Assembly: GCA_003559065.1 (NCBI GenBank)
Contig: PWMZ01000036.1
Span: forward strand, 1 to 13,262
Source of the DNA: Candidatus Nealsoniibacteriota bacterium
Lineage (GTDB): Bacteria > Patescibacteriota > Minisyncoccia > Minisyncoccales > GWA2-38-27
Reading direction: 5' to 3'
DNA length: 13,262 bases
In this document: positions 6,771-13,259 of the stretch, piece by piece
Layout of the letters: every line of letters starts with the position of its first letter
How positions within the stretch are numbered: the stretch's first letter is position 1
Translations under genes and position numbers: made by a program
Notes under the pieces: generated by a model
The model's input: the letters and a program-made list of their open reading frames with translations, nothing else
Database searches by the model: none
Told to the model about the DNA's origin: nothing

Positions 6771-8041
6771 TTTTTCAACCTCTTCTTTATTTCTTTAATC
6801 AAGCTATCTAATTCCAGTTCTTCTTGTTTCCCCGTTTCCATGTCTCTAAGAATAATCTTGTTATCTAGGGCTTCTTTTTGCCCCAAGATTAAAACATATC
6901 TAATGTTTAGTTTATCAGCTCTATTTAATTGAGCTCTCAAAGAATCTCTCCCTAAAGACTCGGCTACCTTTATCCTTTTTTTTCTAAATTCTTCTATAAT
7001 TTTTAAGCTTTTCCTTTTTGACAGATTTCCCGTCTGGGCTAAAAAAACAGGGGCATCGTTTTTTTCTTCAATTTCATTTTGTTTTTTCATCAACTCAATA
7101 AGCCTTTCTACTCCCAGACTGACGCCACAAGCAGGAATTTCTCTCCCCCCTAACATATTAATTAGGTCATCATATCTTCCTCCCCCGCCTAAAGCTAGTT
7201 TGTTTGATTCTTTGTCGGTAGCGAAAATTTCAAAGACGGTTCTAGTGTAATAATCTAACCCTCTTACTAAAGAAGAATTCAATGAATAGGGTAGTTCGAT
7301 TTCATCAAGATACTCTAAAACCTCTCTAAAGTGATTTTTACATTTTACGCATAAAAAATCAAGTATTTGGGGCGCATTTGTTTTAATCGGTTGACATTTG
7401 TCTTGTTTACAGTCTAAGACTCTTAGAATATTGGTTTTTCTTCTTTTTTTGCAGTCGGTGCATAAAGAATTTTCTCTCTTTTTGAAATAAGAGGATAACT
7501 TTTTTTTATAAGTTGGTCGACATTCTTTATCCCCTAAGCTATTTATTTCAATAATGGTATTTTTAATTTTTAGTTCTTCTAAAAAATTAGAAAGAATTTG
7601 GATTAATTGGGCATCAATAATAGACCCTTCTTCACCGATATTTTCAAAGCCTACTTGCCAAAACTGACGATATCTCCCTGCCTGAGGTCTCTCATAACGA
7701 AAAAAAGGAGCGAAATACCAAAGCTTAACCGGTTGAGGAAGATTATACATCCCGTTTTCAATGTATGACCTGGCAACCGGAGCTGTCCCTTCTGGTCTTA
7801 AGGTTAATAAATCATTACCTTTGGTTTTTAAAGTATACATTTCTTTACCAACAATATCCGTTTCTTTGCCAACACTTTTTTCAAAAAGGCTTTGCTCTTC
7901 TAATATTGGAGTCTCTATCTTTCCAAAACCATAAAAATCAGCAATTTTTTTTGCTTTTTCGGCAATAAAATAATAATATTTTTCTTCTTCTGGTAAAATA
8001 TCGTGCATTCCTGTTGGTGTTTGAAATTTTATTCTACTCAT
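6767..8041 (-). CDS. hisS: Histidyl-tRNA synthetase
   Basis: A class II synthetase that charges tRNA-His. The 424 residues begin with the typical PTGMHDILPEEE. They contain motif 2 (FFRYERPQAGRYRQFWQ, 113-129), the histidine-specific HisA loop (LVRGLDYYTRTVFE, 258-271), GGGGRYDDL (285-293), motif 3 (GVSLGVERL, 306-314) and a C-terminal anticodon-binding domain from about 330. The insertion domain carries four Cys pairs or singles (Cys194/197, Cys211/216, Cys231/234), which are common in this branch. The ATG at 8041 is chosen because it gives the normal N terminus. The same frame stays open to 8146, but that extension only shadows the end of lepB. It overlaps lepB by eight bases and the HIT gene by four. 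Confidence 0.96.
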   Translation of the reverse strand: MSRIKFQTPTGMHDILPEEEKYYYFIAEKAKKIADFYGFGKIETPILEEQSLFEKSVGKETDIVGKEMYTLKTKGNDLLTLRPEGTAPVARSYIENGMYNLPQPVKLWYFAPFFRYERPQAGRYRQFWQVGFENIGEEGSIIDAQLIQILSNFLEELKIKNTIIEINSLGDKECRPTYKKKLSSYFKKRENSLCTDCKKRRKTNILRVLDCKQDKCQPIKTNAPQILDFLCVKCKNHFREVLEYLDEIELPYSLNSSLVRGLDYYTRTVFEIFATDKESNKLALGGGGRYDDLINMLGGREIPACGVSLGVERLIELMKKQNEIEEKNDAPVFLAQTGNLSKRKSLKIIEEFRKKRIKVAESLGRDSLRAQLNRADKLNIRYVLILGQKEALDNKIILRDMETGKQEELELDSLIKEIKKRLKK

Positions 8042-8558
8042 ATTGTGGTGTTTTAACAAAAGAAATTGATTGGAAAAAATTAATATTGAACAAGCTTTTC
8101 CCGACAATGTCCCTTGTCTCAATAAGTCCAAATCTCCTAGAGTCATAAGAAGCCGGTCGATTGTCGCCTAAAACAAAATATTCGTTTTCTTTTAAGGTAA
8201 CTATTTTGTCAGAAATTTCATCATAAGAAGCGGGAATATATTTTTCTTCTAATTTTTTATCAGAAACAAATATTTGATTGTTTTCAATTTTTACCTCTTC
8301 TCCTGGTAAACCAATAATTCTTTTAACAAATCTTTGGTTATTTAAATTAAAAACAATTACTTCTCCTCTTCGAGGCTCTCTAAACCTATATGACAATTGA
8401 TCAACGATCATATAGTCATTATGTTGGAAATTAGGTTGCATAGAATCGCCCCTGACAATAAAGGGTTGAAAAATGAAGAGACGAATAGGGACAACAATCA
8501 AAAGGGCGATAACAACGGTTTTGATTAAATCGACCAACCAATGAAAGAATTTTTTCAT
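8034..8558 (-). CDS. lepB: Signal peptidase I
   Basis: A membrane-bound Ser/Lys protease that removes signal peptides from exported proteins. The 174 residues start with one membrane anchor (about 9-30, LVDLIKTVVIALLIVVPIRL). The catalytic serine follows in GDSMQPNF (Ser39) and the general base in RFVKRIIGLPGE (Lys79). The conserved GDNRPASYDSRRFG loop is at 131-144. The length fits the short Gram-positive-type enzyme with a single anchor. It is the first gene of the eight-gene leftward run, directly behind a consensus promoter whose -10 lies six bases before the ATG. The stop (TAG) lies inside the hisS start region. Confidence 0.96.
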   Translation of the reverse strand: MKKFFHWLVDLIKTVVIALLIVVPIRLFIFQPFIVRGDSMQPNFQHNDYMIVDQLSYRFREPRRGEVIVFNLNNQRFVKRIIGLPGEEVKIENNQIFVSDKKLEEKYIPASYDEISDKIVTLKENEYFVLGDNRPASYDSRRFGLIETRDIVGKSLFNINFFQSISFVKTPQYE

Positions 8559-8564
8559 AATCCT

Positions 8565-8592
8565 ATTATACTAAATTATTCGTTTTTTACAA
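8565..8592 (-). promoter_or_regulatory. lepB operon promoter, predicted leaderless
   Basis: On the minus strand, a perfect -10 TATAAT (8565-8570) lies exactly six bases before the lepB ATG. A -35-like TTGTAA (8587-8592, four of six) is 16 bases upstream. No Shine-Dalgarno site fits. It is the only clear promoter for the lepB-hisS-HIT-rpsU-yqeY-ybeY-ftsA-ftsZ run. Its -35 overlaps the -35 of the divergent pth promoter. Confidence 0.72.
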
Positions 8593-8614
8593 GTCTTCAA
8601 AAAAATTGTATAAT
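8586..8614 (+). promoter_or_regulatory. pth promoter, predicted leaderless
   Basis: A -35 TTTACA (8586-8591, five of six) is separated by 17 bases from a perfect -10 TATAAT (8609-8614). Six bases later comes the pth ATG at 8621, predicting a transcript that starts at or beside the start codon. The -35 shares five positions with the -35 of the opposing lepB promoter. Confidence 0.75.
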
Positions 8615-8620
8615 TACCCT

Positions 8621-9154
8621 ATGATTATTATTATAGGCTTAGGAAACCCAGGCAAAAAATATGAAAAAACCAGACATAATGTCGGCTTTATGGTTTTAGA
8701 TAAATTACAAAAAGAAAAAAACTTTTCTGGTTTTTATTCTTCTCAAAAATATTCTTCTTTAATTAGCCAAAAAGATAATGTTTTACTTTTAAAGCCCTTA
8801 ACTTTTATGAATAATTCAGGTAAGGTTTTAAAAAAGATCGAATTTAGTCAACTAATAGTTGTCCATGACGATGTTGACTTAAAATTAGGAAAGATAAAAA
8901 TAGTTAAAAACAGAGGAACGGGAGGACACAAAGGAATAAAATCCATTATTAAAGAGATAAAGACCCAAGATTTTGTCAGAATAAGGGTAGGAATAAGTCC
9001 TGAGAGAAAACCAAAAAACGCCAAGAGTTTTGTTTTGAAAAACTTTAGGCTATCGGAAAAAAAAGAATTAAAAAGGTCATTAAAAAAAACAATAGCAATA
9101 ATTGATTCTTTAATTAACCAAGGCTTAGAAAAAACAATGAATGAATATAACTGA
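8621..9154 (+). CDS. pth: Peptidyl-tRNA hydrolase
   Basis: Pth frees tRNA from peptidyl-tRNAs dropped by the ribosome. The 177 residues start with IIGLGNPGKKYEKTRHNVGF, giving the substrate-binding Asn9 and catalytic His19. TFMNNSG (61-67) and HDDVDL (82-87, Asp83) are also conserved. GGHKGIKSII (101-110) has Lys104 where the family usually has Asn (GGHNG). The ATG at 8621 is preferred over an in-frame TTG at 8606, because TTG lies inside the region between promoter elements and would add residues absent from the family. With this start the mRNA is predicted to be leaderless. The gene overlaps mfd by 14 bases; the pth-mfd order also occurs in Firmicutes. Confidence 0.95.
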   Translation: MIIIIGLGNPGKKYEKTRHNVGFMVLDKLQKEKNFSGFYSSQKYSSLISQKDNVLLLKPLTFMNNSGKVLKKIEFSQLIVVHDDVDLKLGKIKIVKNRGTGGHKGIKSIIKEIKTQDFVRIRVGISPERKPKNAKSFVLKNFRLSEKKELKRSLKKTIAIIDSLINQGLEKTMNEYN

Positions 9155-11072
9155 AAAAAAGTTTTTCATAGTAGCTATTACCCCCTATTTTTTAGAAAGG
9201 GAGTCTTTTCAGTTCAAAAAAAATGATTTCTTCCAAAAAAATACTATTTTTTTAAAAGAAAACAGCAAACAAAATCTTTCTTTCTTAATAAATAAGCTTT
9301 CTTCTTTCGGCTACGAAAAAGTTCAAAAAGTGGAAAAAATGGGAGAATTTTCTCATTTAGGAGGAACTCTTTATGTTTTTCCAATCAATTGCAATAATAT
9401 TTTTTCCCTTGATTTTTTAGGAAATAAATTAGAAACGATAAAAAAAATACCAGCTAATGAAAGTTTTGCTGAAAATCGAAAGTTTTTAATAAAAAAAATT
9501 AAAAGGCAGAAATCTTTTTTTAACTTAGCTGGCTTAAAGCCAAATGATTTTATAGTTCATATTGATCATGGCGTCGGTATTTTTGAAAAAAAGGTTATTA
9601 TTGAAAATAGAGAATATTATCTTATCAAATACGCTAAAGAAGATAAACTTTATGTCCCCTCAAACCTAGAAAGAAAATTAAGCAAATATCTCGGCTTTAC
9701 CCAGCCTAGAATTTCCAGATTGGGAAGCAATCTGTGGCAAAAGAAAAAAAGAAAAATCAAAAAAGAAACAGAAAAGTTAGCCAAAGAGCTTCTGTTATTA
9801 GCTAAAAAAAGAAAAGAAACTTTGCGCTCACCCTATTTCCCCGACGATGAAATAACGATGAACTTGGCAAGTACCTTTCAATACCAAGAAACTCCAGATC
9901 AAATAAAAGCCTTGCAAGAATTAAGTAAAGACTTAGAAAAAGACAAACCGGTTGATAGAATAATTTGCGGTGACGTCGGTTTTGGCAAAACAGAAATAGC
10001 TTTAAGAGCAATGGTTAAATCGGTTAATTCAGGAAGACAAGCGGTCATGATTTGTCCTACCACTATTTTGGCTAACCAGCATTATCACAATTTTAAAAAA
10101 AGATTAAAAAAACTTCCTATAAAAATAGCCATGCTTTCTCGATTACAAACAAAAAAAGAACAAAAAAAGATCATTAAAAATATAGGAAAAATAGATATTA
10201 TTATAGCCACCCATAGGGTTTTCTCCAAAGATGTTTTCCCTTTTCTTTTTAAATCAGGGGGTATTTTAATTATTGACGAAGAACAAAGATTCGGCGTTAA
10301 ACAAAAAGAAAAGTTTAAACAACTAAGGTCATCTTTAGACGTTGTTTCTCTTTCGGCCACCCCAATCCCTCGCACCCTCTATATGGCTTTAGCTAACTTG
10401 AAAGAAATAAGTACTATCCAAACTCCTCCTAAAAACAGAAAATCAATTAAAACTTTTGTCGCCAAATATGATGAAGAAAAAATTAAAAAAGCAATTAATT
10501 TTGAGCTAAAGAGAAAAGGACAGGTCTATTTTTTACACAACAGAGTCCAAAACATTAAAAAAGTAAAAAACTATCTAGAAAAACTGATCCCTAAAGCTAA
10601 GATCGGTATTATTCATGGAAAGCTAAAAGAAAAAAAATTGATTGAAGTCATAAACAATTTTGAAAGAAAAAAAATAGACGTTTTAATTAGCACCACTATA
10701 ATTGAAAATGGTTTAGATTTCCCTAACGTTAATACTTTAATTGTTTCTAACAGTACTCTTTTAGGGCTAGCTCAGGCCTACCAAATAAAAGGAAGAGTCG
10801 GTCGGTCATATACTCAAGCTTACGCTTATTTTTTCCACCCCAAAAGACTTACCGAAAAAGCCTCTCAAAGATTAAAAGCCCTAAAAGAAGCTGAGTCAAT
10901 AGGATCAGGTTATCAAATAGCTTTAAAAGATTTAGAAATAAGAGGAGCCGGCAACGTTATCGGTAAAGAACAGTCAGGCAGTATTAATCAGGTAGGCCTT
11001 AATCTTTACTGCCAAATATTAGCCGAATCCATTGAAAACTTTAAAAACTATCCAGAAGATGCTATATTATAA
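9141..11072 (+). CDS. mfd: Minimal Mfd-type transcription-repair coupling translocase
   Basis: Mfd is a DNA translocase that pushes stalled RNA polymerase off DNA and recruits UvrA. This 643-residue form is just over half the usual length (about 1,150). Residues about 45-105 resemble the end of the UvrB-like module (FGYEKVQKVEKMGEFSHLGG). The RNA-polymerase-interacting domain follows at about 131-185 (DFIVHIDHGVGIF, KLYVPSNLE), then a basic relay helix. The RecG-like motor has Walker A GDVGFGKTE (277-285), Walker B DEEQRFGV (379-386), SATPIPRT (405-412) and motif VI QIKGRVGRS (548-556). The TRG element is at 588-620 (DLEIRGAGNVIGKEQSG). The chain ends soon after TRG. Missing are the UvrA-binding domain D2, D1a, D3 and the C-terminal D7. 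RecG is the alternative, but the polymerase-binding domain argues for Mfd. Confidence 0.92.
   Translation: MNITEKKFFIVAITPYFLERESFQFKKNDFFQKNTIFLKENSKQNLSFLINKLSSFGYEKVQKVEKMGEFSHLGGTLYVFPINCNNIFSLDFLGNKLETIKKIPANESFAENRKFLIKKIKRQKSFFNLAGLKPNDFIVHIDHGVGIFEKKVIIENREYYLIKYAKEDKLYVPSNLERKLSKYLGFTQPRISRLGSNLWQKKKRKIKKETEKLAKELLLLAKKRKETLRSPYFPDDEITMNLASTFQYQETPDQIKALQELSKDLEKDKPVDRIICGDVGFGKTEIALRAMVKSVNSGRQAVMICPTTILANQHYHNFKKRLKKLPIKIAMLSRLQTKKEQKKIIKNIGKIDIIIATHRVFSKDVFPFLFKSGGILIIDEEQRFGVKQKEKFKQLRSSLDVVSLSATPIPRTLYMALANLKEISTIQTPPKNRKSIKTFVAKYDEEKIKKAINFELKRKGQVYFLHNRVQNIKKVKNYLEKLIPKAKIGIIHGKLKEKKLIEVINNFERKKIDVLISTTIIENGLDFPNVNTLIVSNSTLLGLAQAYQIKGRVGRSYTQAYAYFFHPKRLTEKASQRLKALKEAESIGSGYQIALKDLEIRGAGNVIGKEQSGSINQVGLNLYCQILAESIENFKNYPEDAIL
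11040..11068 (+). promoter_or_regulatory. Possible internal topA promoter
   Basis: TTTAAA (11040-11045, four of six) is separated by 17 bases from TATATT (11063-11068, five of six), with seven bases to the topA ATG. The geometry resembles the leaderless promoters elsewhere in the window, but in A+T-rich coding sequence such matches arise easily. topA starts only three bases after mfd, so cotranscription alone could serve it. Confidence 0.35.
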
Positions 11073-11075
11073 AAT

Positions 11076-11552
11076 ATGTTTCTAGTTTTAGTAGAAAGTC
11101 CAACCAAATCAAAAACCTTAAAACAATTTTTAGGTAAAAACTATCAAGTAATAGCCACTATGGGTCATGTTAGAGACTTGCCAAAGAATAAGGTAGGAAT
11201 TGACGTGGAAAATAATTTTAAACCTACTTACCAAGTATTAGACAAAGCTAAGCCAAGAATAAAAGAAATAAAACAGGAGGCTGAAAAAGCAGACTCCATT
11301 ATCCTGGCTGTCGACGAAGACAGAGAAGGAGAAGCTATTGCCTGGCATTTAAAAGAAGTTTTAAACTTAAAAGAAGCAGAAAGAATTGTTTTTCACGAAA
11401 TCACTAAAGAAGCAATTCTAAAAGCTTTGAAAAATCCCAGAGAAATAGACGTTAATCTAGTAAACTCTCAACAAACCAGAAGGATGCTTGATCGATTAGT
11501 TGGTTACGAACTCTCTCCTTTTTTATGGAAAAAAGTAACTCGGGGTTTGTAA
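11076..11552 (+). CDS. topA: TopA N-terminal fragment (Toprim domain)
   Basis: This is the part of topA that would be translated as written: 158 residues ending in WKKVTRGL before the TAA. It covers almost exactly the Toprim domain, with metal-binding Glu7 and the Asp80-Asp82-Glu84 cluster, but lacks the active-site Tyr, so alone it could not cut DNA. It starts three bases after the mfd stop, with no Shine-Dalgarno site and a weak possible promoter upstream. Confidence 0.6.
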   Translation: MFLVLVESPTKSKTLKQFLGKNYQVIATMGHVRDLPKNKVGIDVENNFKPTYQVLDKAKPRIKEIKQEAEKADSIILAVDEDREGEAIAWHLKEVLNLKEAERIVFHEITKEAILKALKNPREIDVNLVNSQQTRRMLDRLVGYELSPFLWKKVTRGL

Positions 11553-11582
11553 GCTGGTAGGGTTCAGTCGGTCGCGGTAAGG

Positions 11583-13145
11583 TTGGTAACAGACAGAGAA
11601 AAAGAAATAGAAGATTTCAAGCCTCAAGAATATTGGCAAATTAAAGCTTTGTTTAAAAAAGGATTTGAAGCTTCATTGACTAAAAAAGACAAAAAACCAT
11701 TAAAACTGGAAAACAAAGAGCAAACTGATAAAGTTTTGAAAGAGCTGGAAAAAAAAGATTATACGGTCGAAAAGATAGAAAAAAAAGAAAGCCGGAAGAA
11801 CCCTTTTGCCCCTTTCACTACTAGTTCTTTACAACAAGAATGCTGGCGGAAATTTAAATATTCAGCCAAGTTTACCATGCAAAACAGTCAGAAATTATAT
11901 GAAAAAGGACTTATCTCTTATCACAGAACCGATTCTCTAAACTTAAGCCAGGACATCTTAAATCAAGCGGAAAAATATATTAATGAAAACTTCGGAAAAA
12001 ATAATTATCAAAGAAAAACCTATAAAACCAAGAAAAAAGCTCAAGAGGCTCACGAAGCCATTAGACCAACTAAGATAAATATGGAACCAAAGAGGCTAAC
12101 TAAAACTCAATTAAAGGTATATAATTTAATTAAAGAAAGGTTGATTGCTTCTCAAATGAAACCGGCCTTGTTTGATTCTTTAAAAGTAAATATTAAAGCT
12201 GGCAATTACTTATTCCAAGCTTCAGGGTCCGTTTTAAAGTTTAAAGGTTTTTTACAAGTATACCCTGTCAGTTTTAAAGAAGTTCAGTTGCCGGAATTAA
12301 AAGAAAAAGAAAGTCTAGAATTAAAAAAGCTTCTTCCTTCACAAAACTTTACCAAACCTCCGGCTAGATATACAGAAGCCAGTTTAATCAAAGCTTTAGA
12401 AAAAAATGATATCGGAAGGCCTTCCACCTACGCTCCCATTATGAGTACCATCCAGCAAAGAAACTACGTTGAAAAAGACGAAGAAAAAAAGTTCCGACCG
12501 ACAGACATAGCCAAGGTGGTTAACAAGCTTTTGGTTGATCACTTTCCCGAAATAGTAGATATTCAATTTACCGCCAACTTGGAAGAAAAACTTGATAAAA
12601 TAGCTGAAAACAAAGTAGAGTGGCAAAAAGTTTTAAAAGACTTTTATTTTCCTTTTAAAGAAAATCTAGAAATAAAAGAAAAAGAGCTAGATAAAAAAGC
12701 TATCACCGAAGAAAAGAGCGATAAATTATGCAAACTTTGCAAAAGTAAGATGGTGATCAAAATAGGAAGATTCGGAAAATTTTACGCTTGTTCCAATTAC
12801 CCCGAGTGTAAACATACCGAACCTTTAAAAGAAGAAAAAACAGATAAAATCTGCAAACTTTGCCAAGCTCCCATGAAAGTTAAAAGGGGCAGATACGGTA
12901 CTTTTTTAGGTTGTTCTAATTATCCTGAGTGCAAACATGTTGAAAAAATAATTAAAACAACTAAAATAAAGTGCCCTAAGTGTGAAAAAGGAGAATTAAT
13001 AGAAAGAAAAACAAGAAAAGGAAAAACATTTTATTCTTGTTCTCGTTATCCTGATTGCACCCAGGCCGTTTGGCAAAAACCAACCGGCAGGTGTCCCAAA
13101 TGCAAAGCCTTGGTTTTTAATAAAAAATGTAAAGAATGCGAATAA
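11583..13145 (+). CDS. topA: TopA C-terminal fragment (catalytic Tyr domain and zinc ribbons)
   Basis: This is the open frame after the TAA, shown from its first usable start, a TTG giving 520 residues. It holds the Tyr in ISYHRTDS (Tyr113 in this numbering), the gate domains and the C-terminal zinc ribbons. As a separate gene it would lack the conserved AGRVQSVAVR segment that lies between the TAA and the TTG. No Shine-Dalgarno site or -10 box lies at a fitting distance, so independent translation is doubtful. It is better read as the second part of one interrupted gene. Confidence 0.55.
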   Translation: MVTDREKEIEDFKPQEYWQIKALFKKGFEASLTKKDKKPLKLENKEQTDKVLKELEKKDYTVEKIEKKESRKNPFAPFTTSSLQQECWRKFKYSAKFTMQNSQKLYEKGLISYHRTDSLNLSQDILNQAEKYINENFGKNNYQRKTYKTKKKAQEAHEAIRPTKINMEPKRLTKTQLKVYNLIKERLIASQMKPALFDSLKVNIKAGNYLFQASGSVLKFKGFLQVYPVSFKEVQLPELKEKESLELKKLLPSQNFTKPPARYTEASLIKALEKNDIGRPSTYAPIMSTIQQRNYVEKDEEKKFRPTDIAKVVNKLLVDHFPEIVDIQFTANLEEKLDKIAENKVEWQKVLKDFYFPFKENLEIKEKELDKKAITEEKSDKLCKLCKSKMVIKIGRFGKFYACSNYPECKHTEPLKEEKTDKICKLCQAPMKVKRGRYGTFLGCSNYPECKHVEKIIKTTKIKCPKCEKGELIERKTRKGKTFYSCSRYPDCTQAVWQKPTGRCPKCKALVFNKKCKECE

Positions 13146-13229
13146 GCCGCGGTGTTGAAATTGGTAAACAAGGATGATTCAAAATCATCTGGGATTATTC
13201 CCTTGTGGGTTCGAGTCCCACCCGCGGCA
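13146..13229 (+). tRNA. tRNA-Leu(CAA)
   Basis: A complete class II cloverleaf. The acceptor stem GCCGCGG (13146-13152) pairs with CCGCGGC (13222-13228), with discriminator A at 13229. The D stem TTG/CAA is at 13155-13157 and 13169-13171. The anticodon stem GATGA/TCATC encloses the loop TTCAAAA, with anticodon CAA at 13180-13182, which reads UUG. The long variable arm has a GGGA/TCCC stem (13191-13202). The T arm GTGGG/CCCAC has loop TTCGAGT. The long arm, discriminator A and anticodon together identify leucine. The 3' CCA is not encoded and must be added by a nucleotidyltransferase. The first base follows the topA stop codon without a gap, so the tRNA is probably cut from the topA transcript or driven by a promoter within topA that I cannot identify. 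Confidence 0.96.
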
Positions 13230-13230
13230 C

Positions 13231-13259
13231 TTGACATTATCATCTTAAAAGATAATAAT
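13231..13259 (+). promoter_or_regulatory. Promoter for a gene beyond the right edge
   Basis: A perfect -35 TTGACA (13231-13236) begins two bases after the tRNA. A 17-base spacer leads to AATAAT (13254-13259, five of six). By the spacing seen elsewhere in this window, a start codon is predicted near 13266, just outside. An inverted repeat ATTATC/GATAAT (13236-13241 and 13251-13256, nine-base loop) overlaps the spacer. It has no T run after it and is more likely chance or an operator than a terminator. Confidence 0.6.

Larger units (their letters stand above)
11076..13145 (+). pseudogene. topA: DNA topoisomerase I, whole gene, interrupted by one in-frame TAA
   Basis: Type IA topoisomerase that relaxes negative supercoils. 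Read through, it would have 689 residues, a normal length. The Toprim domain has Glu7 (VESPTKSKT) and DEDREGEAIAW (Asp80, Asp82, Glu84). The catalytic Tyr is predicted at 282 (LISYHRTDS). HEAIRPT (326-332) and PPARYTEASLIKALE (428-442) are conserved. Three C4 zinc ribbons (Cys552-578, 593-619, 633-661) and a small fourth Cys pair set (673-688) end the protein. Codon 159 is TAA (11550-11552), exactly in place of the conserved Ser in GLSAGRVQS; a single C-to-A change from TCA would produce it. No frameshift exists and the next 530 codons are open. It may be a sequencing or assembly error, a rare nonsense allele, or readthrough. Marked as a broken gene because the sequence as given cannot yield the full enzyme by normal rules. 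Confidence 0.85.

Noticed and set aside
8042..8146. Longer hisS starting at 8146
   Set aside because: The extra 35 residues lie wholly over the end of lepB and match nothing in the HisRS family. The ATG at 8041 gives the standard N terminus.
8606..8620. Upstream TTG start for pth
   Set aside because: It falls just before the -10 box, so it would not be in the predicted transcript, and it adds residues absent from the family.
11550..11552. Alternative genetic code (as in SR1/Gracilibacteria) explaining the topA stop
   Set aside because: Those lineages reassign TGA to Gly. Here TGA ends nrdD, rpsU, hisS and pth at proper positions, and TAA ends several other genes.
13236..13256. Terminator hairpin after the tRNA
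   Set aside because: The six-base-pair A+T stem with a nine-base loop is weak and has no T run. It overlaps a strong promoter.
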